64,000 nt of DNA from Struthio camelus (lineage: Eukaryota > Chordata > Aves > Struthioniformes > Struthionidae), in the NCBI RefSeq assembly GCF_040807025.1, contig NC_090982.1:9752514-9816513 (forward strand), read 5' to 3'. This document shows positions 23,440-35,140 of the stretch, piece after piece. The notes beneath the pieces were generated by a model. The model did no database searches and was not told the DNA's origin. It worked only from the letters and a program-made list of their open reading frames with translations. Each line of letters opens with the position of its first letter. Within the stretch, counting starts at the first letter, position 1. The position numbers and the translations under genes are program-made.

Positions 23440-26400
23440 CACTTCAGGATCAATTGGCCTTTGGACAATCAAGAGAAGTAGGCAGTTAGAAGATACTCAT
23501 TAACTCTTTGAGATACTCATAATCTCCTTTTAAGATTAACTTATAATCTTGAACCTACTTTAAGGAGGGAAGCAGAAACTTCCTGCACCGTTTATTTGCC
23601 ACTGTAATCTCTGGAGTGCATACTGAACTGCTGCATTCATTGCGCGTTAGAACTTGGAACAGTTTGCGCACTTTGTTATGAGCTTCTGGAAGACATCTTC
23701 TGTACCCGTCTTTCATCAAAAAAAAAAAAACCAAAACATAATCATCATCCCTAATTCTCTGTTAAAAGGTTGAAGGAAAAACATACTTACTTAATCGCGC
23801 ATTTTTTCCTTTTGCTGGATTTCGATCTTCTTTCTTTAACGTATTATCCAGCTGCCTTGGCTTTCTTAATAGTCCTTTGAAAAATTTCTAGCTTGCACTC
23901 TGATATCGCCAATGAATTTTGTGATACGAAATGAAAGAAATCAAACTTAGATCATGCCAGAGAAAGGACACAGGCGTGCAGAAAATCTTGTCACCAAGTT
24001 CAGTTGTTGCTATTCTCTTCTTTCTTCCAGCGATATTTACCGACTTTGGAACTGAATTTCAAAAGTGTCAGTGCTTAAAGCTATGCAGAAAAGCCTAGAG
24101 TCAGTTTTTTGAGCATATTTAGACATCAAAAAATGCAAATAGATGCTAGCTGAAATTTTTCAAAAGTACCAACACAGATTTTAGGTCCAAACATTGCTAC
24201 CTCCAATGCAAAAATTTACCTTAAGAATTGGAGAGTATACCTCTAATTTTTGAGAGGGGTGTAGCAAAATGAACAAGCAAAACATTACTTGCCTATGAAT
24301 GCCACCATATTTGGAGCTCTTTATCTCCCTGTCGCAGTCAGGAGGAGCTGTAGGACTTCTGCAGGCAATGCAATAAAACTTCTTCCTAACATACTGCTTG
24401 GGTAGGTTTGCTGCAGGTAGTCTGCAAACCCTGAGCTGTCTGATGAGATGAAAAGGGCATCAGCTGTCACCATTGTAGACACTCTCCACAGCTCCAGGCT
24501 CCTCACAGGTGCTTTTGGCAGTGCCCTTGAGCCTTATGTCTCCCACTTAGAAGAGGCAGGTTTGATTTCTGACTGGCCTGGAGCCCTGAAAGCACAGAGT
24601 CATCTTCATCTCGTCCTGTCCTGTGCTGCACCTATGTGTGTGATACCCAGCCCCACATTACATCTCATACAAGCTCTACAGTAACTCATGCAATATTTCA
24701 CATCTGCTTTCTCAACACTGTAGTTTTGTGCCTTGTGCTTGTCCAAATGTGGCAGATGTTCATTTACAACAAACTGGAGTATTTATAAAGAGCAGCAACT
24801 GGTACAAAACCATCACACGTTCTGATGAAGTACAATTATTCCAAGCTGCCATCACCATGAGTGCTTCTTTAGTTTTCAAAGGATCTGTGAAGCTCTTTTT
24901 GCTTTCAGCTTGAGGATCTACCAGAAGGTCAACATCAGGAACCAATCTCAGAAAAAAATTATTGGGCAGAATTTTGCTAAGGTGGGTCGCTTTTATGTCA
25001 GAGCAAAGATAAGTAAGGTTAGATGTTGCCTCTCTTAAGGACAGCGTTCATTTAACGAGTGATTTGGAATAGTCTTCATTTCCAAGCAAAACCACGCTAA
25101 AGTCGAAACTTCCGCCAGTCCTCAGCTACAGCCACTTACACTGCACCAAAACTGCTTGTGTAGGTAACAGCACAAATCAGTGTCAATTAATCCGTGGCTA
25201 TTACGATAAACGGTAATGTCAGTCAAGTGCTTCCCACTCTCCAATGCCTTCTCACAGCTCTTCCAGGCCGTACTTCCCATAAGCTGCCTTATGAGTACCA
25301 GCGCGGGTTGGGAACTCTGCTCCTGCTTCAAAACCACCGGCCTGCTCAAGAGGGGGTTTCCTCCTGCCCTTAAAAATCCAGATCAGCTGGACTCTTCATC
25401 CAGCCATGCAAACTATCCTCCTGACTTCCCACGTCACAAAGGTGCAGCTGAAATCCCTGCCACTGGGACCTGAGCCCTGACACCTGACACCCACAACCAG
25501 AATAATGGTTGTGTTAATGCCGATATTTGACACAGGCCCATGGGCTGGATGTGTGTTTGGACCCACAGCTGTAGCGCATGTGCCAGGCTGGAGACTTGTT
25601 AGTTCATGTGGCTGCCACCGTTTTTGCCTGGGATCATGGAAAAGGCAGGTGGATCATCCTCCATGGATCATCCGCCACTTCGCTGTGAAAGGATTCGCAG
25701 AGAGGCTGAGATTACCGCAGCACTCGCTGTTTCCCCAGAAACCTAACCGCTGTAGACAAGTCTGGGATGGACACAGGGCAGCCGAATGCTGTTTCCCAGT
25801 GGGGCCGCTTTCGCACCACACTTCACTGGAGAGGAGAGTTGGGGAGAACCAGCCGAAATGCAGCACTGAGTTAACTCGGCAGGGATGTTGCTCTTCATAT
25901 TGTGGTAGCATTTTCAGTAGGCTGTAGCAAATATAGAAGAGCTTAGCCTGTTCATTCATTTAAGGAGTTTAGCACGGTGCTCTGTGCCTTTTTGTCACAG
26001 ATTTAAAAAAAAAAAAAAAAGTTACCCTGAAATTTGAATTAAGAATGCAGTGCACTATCTGAACTGAATGGTTATTTTTCTGATCCTCAGGACATGAAAA
26101 AAAACCCCACTTTCTATGTGGCTCTGAATCTTGCTTACATGTAGTTTGCAATGAGCTTTAAAATTTTTAACCTCTGTGACGCTGCAGCTTACAGTCAAGC
26201 CTGTTTGCAGCGACCTTGCTTGCGCTGAGGATCCATGTGAAGCAGAGGAGAGTGAGTTTTGTGTGATAGTGCTTGTCGCTCTCTACAATGAAGGCTCCGC
26301 ACAGAAAATATGAATTCTGCACTAGATAAAACATAGTAAAGGCACAACTTCAGGTGATATCTATACCTCTTTTACATCTATATCTCCACGCATACATACA

Positions 26401-29400
26401 TGTCATACCTATGAATACATAGATTAGGGTATGCAGAGGGGCATACATAGATGATAATTGCTGCACTCGGAGCGTTATGCATGCTAGATCGTTTTCTCAG
26501 GGAGAGTATCACGTCACCCTTTTACCTCTGTTTTGCCAAGATAAAGCAGAGCTGAAGGATATGAGCAAGTGATGACATTATGGTGGCTTGCTCAGCTGAC
26601 ACCCAGCAGGACCGGTGAAGTTAACTGAGCCTAGGTACTCTCTGCCTCTCAGCTGCAAAGTTTGTGGGCGTCTGTGCCCTGCACACAAGGAAGAAAGGAT
26701 TAAGGATCAGGTGTCGCAGCTCTGCCAAGGGGCGGCACCTCGTTAATTTGCATTGACTCCCATACAGCTTCCAACTTCAACCACCCGCCCAAACAGGAGT
26801 TGCCATCACATAAGGTTTAGGAAATACTGGCTTGCTGTGTCTCTGCGGTCACATCCAGCTGGCGTTTACAAGGCGACAGTTTCTTCCCGCTGCAGTGGCT
26901 TTCCGACAGAGGCTGCTCCTCCTAACCTGCCGCGAAGGGCCATGAGCGTCCTCGGCAGTCCCGGGGATGAACTGGAGGCACAAGGAGTCACGCCACATCA
27001 GCACGCTCTTGCTTCAGTGAAAGCTGGTTCACCCTGGGTGAAGGGGACAGAAAAACAAGTTTTACTGCAGGGTGGTAGAAACATTATCATCAGCTAGCAT
27101 CGTCTTCAGATTGCAATACCTTCTATCAAGCAATAAAATTGAAGTTATTGCTCTTACTATCACTGTTATTTTATGACACAGATAATAAATATCCCACCTT
27201 CACTTCATGATCACCATAAAGCGATTTATAGAAACTTGACCTGTATTTTGAAAGGGTATTTAGAGGGCTGGACCAAAAGTGAATTGGAGTCAACAAAGAA
27301 AGTTCAATCTCAATTTAAGTGTTTTTGTCTCTTGAAGGCCCAGTTTTCAGTGAAATTAGAACTTAGGATCCTGAATTCGCATCAGAGAATGAGACTAAGC
27401 CATTTGCCACTGCAGCATATTAATCACACACCTTTAAAAACCCAGGTCTACAAGTCCTCGTCTCTGGCTACGTTCCCTGAATGAAACTGTTGTGGTAATG
27501 CTTCACCCTCAAGGCTCAGTATCCTCTTGGTGACAAAGACAGGGCTGTCCATCTGCTCCTCATTTGTACCTTCCTTGTGGAGAACACTGTAAGAGAACAG
27601 ATACCTGTTGTGGCAAATATTACTGAGCTGCTTGCTAAAAATCAAATCCTGAAAAAAAAAAAGGCTTTGCAATCTTTATTGGGTTGAGGTGCAGCAGGCA
27701 CACAGGGTGAAGAAAATGCATTTGGTATAAGGTTGCTTTAGTCATATAAAACTCAGGAGGTTGCACTCACTTCCGACCTTCCCGGGATTTGCTAGGAGTG
27801 CTTTCTGGACATTTCGTGGAGGCAAGTTTCCAAGCAGACTTTCCTCCGATATTTTTTTTTTTTTCCAGACAGTTTTCTCTGGCAGAGAAGGGAAATCAAA
27901 AAAACTGCAGGAAGGCTTTTGGGGAAGATATGGAAGACGGTGGATAAAAGCCGAGAGGCTAAAAGCAGGGATCAGGATGCAGGAAAATGGCCAAAGAGTT
28001 GCAGGTCTATAGTAAAACCTGCCTGAGAGGTGTCAGGCTAGACTCACTGACGGGTTTACAAGCCTAAACACTAGGTGTTTCCACACACAACCTCTGGGCA
28101 GCTAGTCTGGGAAGAGGACGTTACGGCCCAGCAGCTCATGGGAGAGGTGGGGAACTTCAGACCAGGACTCGGTCATGAGCCACAGCTGGCTCTTCCGGAA
28201 AAGTAACTAAAGAAGTGTCAGCACATGGCAGAAACGCATTAAAATAAACTGCTGAAATAGGGGTATGCTTTCAGTTTGTCCTGTCTAACATGAAGCCCAC
28301 CTGTTCTTCTCCCTGCCAGTGCAGGACCGTCTCCTGGGGCACCTTTGCCTCATGCTTTGTTGTCTCACACAATCAGGAATGCTCGTTCTGCAATTGTTTT
28401 TTCCCCACAGGGTAATGGATCCAGCTGAAACCACGATGACATTTTTCCTGTGTAAGTTGCACCTTCTCCCTATCTGTTAAACACATTTTACTTCACAAAA
28501 TCATTCTTCTTTCTTCTGTTTTTTTTTTTTTTTTTGATATTGAAATTATTGAGACTGCCAACACAGGTACTTAGAAAGGCTTAGCTATCCATGACCTCTA
28601 TCCAAAGCTCAGGGAATTACTCTAATTCGTATCTTCTGTAGTACTTGTACTTCTGGTACAACACAGTATTCACTAAAATAGTTGTGCTGATAGAAACACC
28701 TTGTACTTGCTGTTTTGTTTTTATTGATTTTATTGTGTTTTTATTGCACTTTTTAATTTTATAGCCTGAACTTGACGATATCATATCTGTGTGGGCATAT
28801 ACCAAGTTAACTGTTTCAGGAAAAGCTGGACAGGAAGTTATAGTCCTGCTATGTGAAACATTTTGAAAATTCAGATACATTCCCATTAAATACCAGAAAT
28901 AAACAGAGATCTTGCCAAAAAGCTTTAATGAAGAAATTACAGAGATTGAAACAATCCAGCGCCAAAGTAATAAAGGGGATCTTCTCTGGGTAGTCTACTT
29001 TATCTCTGTCATTTGCGTCACATCTGCAGACTTTCCCATTTCAGCAAGCTGTATCCATAGGCGGTGGATATCTTACTCCTGAAAACGTGCACCTGATTTC
29101 AAATTACCGTATCTTATAGAGTGGGCATGTAAAGAAGAAGGAAGGGAGGATGAGGGGCTGAAATAGCCCCATATTATACTTTAATTTACATGGTTCCGTT
29201 ATTTTTCTGATTTTTCCGTCACCGTGGATTTTCTTTAATCCAAAGATTAAAGGCTGTTCTTGGCCTTTTGCGGCTCCCTTCCCGTTGCGCAGCCCGTGCC
29301 TTGGACCGCACCACACTGAATGAGTAGATGTCCTTTCTCTGTTACAAAACAGGAAGAAAGTTGCTTCTAATGAGGGTCAAGTGAGAAAAGGGAACAGCTA

Positions 29401-32400
29401 ACGTAGTGGAAAGGTTGCAGAGTAGAACTGGCTGAAGACCAAGGTCAAAAGGTAGCAGTCCAGGCGCACGAAAAGTGCTTCTCCTGAGGAAGTACAACTG
29501 AAGAGGAACTTAATGGTTACTCTACTGGGTCATTTGACTGCTCTGATTGCTTTGCAATTTGTATTTCACTTAAAAGGTCATTGTTTATACTGTGTCCTGT
29601 TTCGGTCTGTAAAGCAGTTTCCAAGCAAGGCAGTTGCTGCAATTTTGCTATTCAAAAAGAAATTCGTGAAATTGTGCACATTTTGATGAAAGCTGTGAAA
29701 CACAAACATTAAAAACTTTTTATGTATTAAGAAATTGAAAAATTTCAACGGAAAAATAAAAAATGAGAAAATAAAAATATGGAAATTTTAATGGAAGTAT
29801 GTAACAGAAGTAGTAGCCTATCATATGACACTACATAATACAAGATACTATCATATCATATGATGGGCCATGATGTACTAAAAGTAGTGATGTTTTACCA
29901 GAAATTTCAAGACTACAGATTTTGCTCAAGTCTGAAATGTACAAATTTTAATTAAGTGAAAACAGAATTTAAATCAGTTTTCATTTCTTCTTCTCTTCTG
30001 TCGTACTTGGCTGACATAATTTATCTGCAGGAAATGACTCAACGGTTATTGTACACTGTCAGATGTTATTCTGTGCAGTTTTACCACCTTGCCTCTCGTT
30101 ATTAGTCCTAATATTTGTAGGAAATTTGCACTTCAGGTCATGGGAAATAATTTTGTCTTTGCAGATACAGTCTCCCTTCCATATCATACCTGCATTAATA
30201 GTAACAGGTTTTGAGAGCACGTGTTTGAGAGTGAATGAGAATGTGTGGGAGCAATATTCACATCAAAATCATCTTTCTCGGACTAGTTCCTGACCTGTGA
30301 ATTTGATGATGCTTATGCAAACTTAGAAATGTAAACTCAGATAGTTGTAATTGAGACAGGTACTCAATATAACCTTAAATTTAAGTTATTGTACTTGAGA
30401 GAAGCAGGGATGAAAGAATTGGCTTGAAATAGTAGATTAGAGCTTCTTCATCGAGTAATTTCCCCAAACAGTTGAGAATAATCTACCCTAGAAGTGGGTA
30501 GAACAAAGGGGCAATAAATACTATTACTTAAAATAAGAATAAGGTGGATTCCACATTTTAAAATTACGTAGAAGATATGAGTTTTAAAAAATATTTTCAT
30601 TTGGATTTTGATTTTTAATGTCTTATGTATCATGTATAATAATTCCAGGTATTCTTTCCAAATGCTAAAGCCAGAAACTCTCATTTATTTAAAGAAGGGA
30701 AACTGAGATTTCTTACATACTTACCAGACTCCGAGTCCTGGGAAGGTTAGTGCAAAAATGTCAAATAATAAGTCACTGTGATAACATCTGAATAATTAAT
30801 AGTGTAGAAAGGCAGGTTAATATCGTGCACTGGCAAGTCAAAAGAATTAACTTAACACAAAACAGGTAAGTTTCCCAAATAACATGAAAGTATCTCTGAC
30901 CTAGATGACCGTTAACAAATCTACCAGAATTTGCATATTTTTAAAGAAATTTTGAAAAAAAAAAAAAAGGAATGAATTCTCAGTAGATGGTTTTCATTTT
31001 CATTTCTTTCTGTCCAAAACAGAATTCTAGTTACCTATATGAAGAAAAATACAGGTAAATTATGCTGCTCTTCGGCTATATGGAACGAGTTATAAAGGCA
31101 GGATCTACCAGTGGAAATACAGGCACCCTGTACTTGTGTCGTACTCATATCTTTTGAAATATCACCTCTTATATGACATTTACGAGACTGGGAAAGCTAC
31201 GAACAGCATATGAGCCACTTTCAAGCCAGAAACATTATGGTTCTTCTGCAGAATTAAAGGCTAAAAATTCAAGCTTATAGCGAAATAGAAAACATCTGAA
31301 ACTCCAAAAATTAGCCAAAATAAAAGGCTTTGCCATCCATTGAATTAGGGCCGTAGTTAAAACCCCGTGGCTGCCCGATGATACGGTGTGCACGACTGGG
31401 AGTCCTTCCACTTTGCTCTTTAGCAGTGGTGTCCCAAGAGAAACTCTGTTGGCATGTCTTCTGGGTAAAAAACAGCTTTATAGCACTGCTGCACAGACAT
31501 CGATAAGTTTTTGGACTCCGCCGTGGGAAGATGCACTGAACGGGAGACCAGTCCCCTTTCGTCCCTGCAGTGAAAATATAGCTGGCGTGCCGGTCGAAAC
31601 GTTCATCTTAAAGATGGTTGTGTCATTGCACACAGAAAAGGATTTTCACCAACTTTCAGCCGTCCAGCGACGCACAGTCCCCAGATCCAGCTGGAGTGCA
31701 GCAGGATCACGACACCACAAACCGTCCTGGGGAAAAAAAAACGTGCCTTGGGAGAAAATGAGAGAGCAGTATTTTTCACTTCAAACTCATACGTCCGCTT
31801 TCAAAAAGTCTTTTCTTTTGTCCTTTCATTTGCTGGAGGTCTTTCATTCACACAGAAGGCAGTTGCCCCTGAGGTCAAGCTTCCTGATTTTTTTTTTTTT
31901 AATTGAGATTTTTTTAGGCTAAAATATGTTCTTGTGCAAGAAACTAAAGCAAGACAAACGCTTTACCTTGTGCAATTCCCTCACAACATGGCTAAGATCA
32001 GCACGGAAATGACAGCGTGCTGCCTCCCTCAAGGCAAGAGGAGGATCGGTCTGTGCTTGTGTTCGATACACCCTTTTTCAAAAATCCTTAGCCCTATGGT
32101 GAGGAGGACGCTGAGGCACAACCCTGCTGCCACTGATGCCTGCCTGCAGCAGGAGCGATGTCAGGTCTGCAGGCCTGGCTATAAGACTTGGCTGGTTTTG
32201 TAATAAACAAATTAAAAGTGCACTGTAGGGGAACTGCGGATCGCTGTTGTCCTAACAAACGTGAAAAGCTTACAACCAGCTTTTTGGCTACGCTAGAAAG
32301 TTTAATATTAAAACCGCAGTTCCTATTTGCTTTCAAATCCAGTTAAATATTATAACGTGCTTAACTTGAACCTCCTGAAACCTTTCTGATTTGACGTCAC

Positions 32401-33530
32401 GCGGGGAGGCTGGCTGAGCTTCACAAACAAATATCAGATACTTACAGGCAGTTAGAGTTCAATTGTTTTAGGTGTAACTTTCAAGAATTTTAAGCAATCT
32501 TAAGCCACCATGCGAAAGAGGCAGAAGCCGTTCTTTAGACGGAAGAATTACTCCGTTAACAGTTTTATATAAAAACAACCAAATGATCCTAGTTACCAAA
32601 TCCTTGTTAGCAATTATTTCAAAGAGCGTTCGTGCCGCCAGAAATGACAAATGTCTGGGGTTTTTTTTTTCACCAGAGTGCCTACCTTTTTACACGCTTT
32701 TGTTTGATACGGTCTACTTGCCCATGAGTTTAATCATTTGGGTTATTTTTAAGAAAGCCTCAACAGTCTGTCGTTCCTGCAGCCCAGTTTGTAGGGAAGC
32801 CAGTTCTCCTCAGCACTTACAGCATAGCCGACTTGCCGAAGCAAACGAGGGAGATGATGGTGGGGGAAGAAAACAAAAAAAAAAAAAAATTAAACACATC
32901 TGCAAACTCACACAAAAATACGAAATCGTTGCAGATTCCCAGTTCAGAAACGAGGAAGGTTGGGTGAGTCAAAGAGACTACGCAAAACGTGAGCCGCGGC
33001 GGGCAAAGCTGTGATGGGGCGCAGGCAGGAGAGGGGACGACACGCCGGTGCGGTCCGCTCTTTGTCCCCACCCTCGGACGGGGCTGAGGGCTACCGGAGA
33101 GCATCAAACCCCACGAAGCCAGTTGGAGAGAAACACGCATGCAGCCCCCACGGCCCTGGGGGGATTTCAGCCTGCAGATGCAAGTGGAGTCAGCGGGAAG
33201 GAGCCACGGGAAAGAGAGCCTGACAGCCAAGGGGGTCGGCAAGAAGGGTGTTAAGGGCTAATGCAACCTGCGGCTCCCGACCTTTGCGGTGAGTGAATGA
33301 AACAGAGGCTGTCAAAAGCGGGAGCAAGAGTTTGTTTTGTCTTCTTTCCGTAAGGCATGAAAAGAAGGACAGCTGAAAAAAAAAAGAAAGAAAGAAGGAG
33401 ATAAGCCTAGTGGCTTGAGAAGTATTTAACAGGATTTTGGGCAACACACATGGAGAAAACCTATAGGCCTACCTGTTTTGTGCAAATGAGGATTATGGGC
33501 AAAACACACGTTTTGTGCAAATGAGCAGGC
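23440..33530. other. TMEM252-RIGI spacer, left part
   Basis: About 10 kb of non-coding-looking sequence with homopolymer A or T runs near 23718, 26005, 27653, 27847, 28520 and 30957. The longest open frames (25505-25927 +, 31386-31922 +) are not recognisable and lack convincing splice context. A 41-bp exon-like block with good acceptor and donor lies at 28411-28451. No gene was recognised. Confidence 0.6.
33475..33525. repeat. Direct repeat of a 16-bp word
   Basis: GTTTTGTGCAAATGAG occurs exactly at 33475-33490 and 33510-33525, 35 bp apart, immediately left of the CpG-rich patch. The core TGCAAAT resembles the octamer (POU) site ATGCAAAT but lacks its first A. Confidence 0.8.
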
Positions 33531-33539
33531 ATGGCCTCA

Positions 33540-33900
33540 GGAGCGTTTTTCGGCTGTGCTCAGCCCAAGAGGCGAGGCCAGAGCCCCAGCGCGAGGCTGC
33601 CGTCTGCGGTGAAAGCCAGCGTTTTGGTGGGCAGATCCAGGGGCGCCGGCAGAGTCCCATCGCTCTCCGTTGCCCGAGCCCAGAAGCGCCTGGGCGGCGC
33701 TGCCTGCCGACGCAAGCAGCAAGGACGCCTACGCCCGGGCGGCTGCGGGAGACTGATCCGCCCTTGGGCGCCCAAAGAGAAACCGGAGGAATCTCTGCCA
33801 GGCCCACGGCCTCTGAGGTGCACCACCCGCCGCCCGCACGTAGGGGCTGATACCCCTTCCAAAAGCTGACTAGCTGCACGCCGGGGGGGTAGGCTGCCCC
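33540..33900. promoter_or_regulatory. Isolated CpG-rich patch (orphan CpG island candidate)
   Basis: A GC- and CpG-dense stretch in otherwise AT-rich spacer, midway between TMEM252 and RIGI; a weaker CpG-rich segment precedes it at about 32980-33240. Long open frames on both strands, including a 209-codon one on the minus strand, are what GC-rich DNA produces by chance and match no family I know. It could be the promoter of an unannotated non-coding RNA, an enhancer or a decayed element. Formal island criteria were not computed. Confidence 0.45.
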
Positions 33901-34429
33901 TCTCCACCTCTGTGCTGACACAAGACTACTGTACTGGCAGGGTTTAAGTGTAATTCGGAGATGACCTCTGACATGCAACTGGCAGCTGGTGGCACAATCA
34001 GTGAGACCGCAGGGTGGTGGCACGGACTTCTGCTCTGGATGTCTCGCTAATTTGTTTGGTGCTGATCCGCCGGGTGATCGGGTGACCTTCGAAAAGACGC
34101 CAGGAGAGTCACTGCTTTTCATTGAAAATACACGTCAGGGAAAGGAATAGGGCAAAGGCAGCAAATTAACCGAAAGGAGAGTAAAGAAAAAGGAAGTTTT
34201 GTGGGAAAACGGCTCAACCAGAAGCAAAATGTGCATGAGACAGCAGGAACTCCACATTGAATTTAGGAGTTAGGAGGAATTCATGAGTAAACGCAAACCG
34301 TATCTCACACGTACTTAGGGAGGAGCAGAAGATGCAGGCAAATACATGTTGTACAGGAGTGACTCAGCTTCTTAGCAACCTGCAGCATTATATGGAAAAG
34401 GATAAATATTTCCAAGCGAGCAGCATTTC

Positions 34430-35140
34430 GTTTCACAAGAGAGGAATGAAGAAACCTGAAGTACTGCTGATGACAGGCATGGCACTGTGATGCAGCCTTA
34501 AAAAAAGACAGATAGGGCTGTAAGATATATCAGGAAAGGCCTTTCCTGCAGGGACAGAGAAGCATTAATATCTGTACTCAAAGGCAATGATGGCCTTGTC
34601 TGTAATACCATGCATGACTCGGATTATCCTGCTCAAGGGTTCTTTGAAACTGGAGCGGATGCACAGATGTGTTATTAAGCTAACAGGTGCAAAAAGAAGG
34701 CTGAGAGGCAATATGGTTGTTGTCTATAAACACATTACTGAGTGAACACCAGGGGAAGAAAAAGAACTGTTTAACTTATTGACCATAAAAACATAAGAAA
34801 AAAAAAATGTACAAAGTAGCCCGGAAGAAACTTAGCCTGGAAATTAATAGGCTTAGAAAAGGGAAATTCCAGACCTTCTTCACAATCAGGAAGAAAAAAA
34901 TGTCACAGCTATTAAAATAGCTTAATAGGTTTTAGAAAGGGATTAGATGTTAGTGAATGCACATACCCAGTGACTTTTTTCCGAAACCTGTATTCCCAAG
35001 AGGGTTTGAATGAACAGGCTGCTGTAAGGGGCAGATATAAACCCTGTGCTCATATCAGGGATTATGAAGTTCACTCTTTGGTACTGATAAAAGAACTTTA
35101 ACTGCAGGGTACTGTCGCGAAAGCCCATGTAATGTATTCT
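34430..35140 (+). mobile_element. Old CR1 LINE fragment (reverse transcriptase end plus 3' tail)
   Basis: The sequence follows the order of the CR1 3' portion. A GTGATGCAGCC-type block comes first, then TATCAGGAAAGGC and GGGACAGAGAAGCATTAAT. Next is GAAACTGGAGCGGATGCACAG, then AAAAGAAGGCTGAGAGGCAATATGG and a TCTATAAACACATTA stretch, then TTAGCCTGGAAATTAATAGG, and finally a tail with ATCAGGGATTATGAAG and ACTGCAGGGT. This arrangement is known from ancient amniote CR1 subfamilies. It is full of frameshifts and indels, so it is non-functional and old. The 5' boundary is approximate. Confidence 0.75.

Noticed and set aside
25505-25927. 140-codon plus-strand open frame
   Set aside because: No known family, overlapping minus-strand frame of similar length; composition explains it.
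31386-31922. 178-codon plus-strand open frame
   Set aside because: The peptide has no recognisable motif, ends in a T-rich low-complexity run and has no splice or promoter support.
33493-34122. 209-codon minus-strand open frame
   Set aside because: Produced by the CpG-rich patch; overlapping frames exist on both strands, and no splice context or recognisable domain was found.
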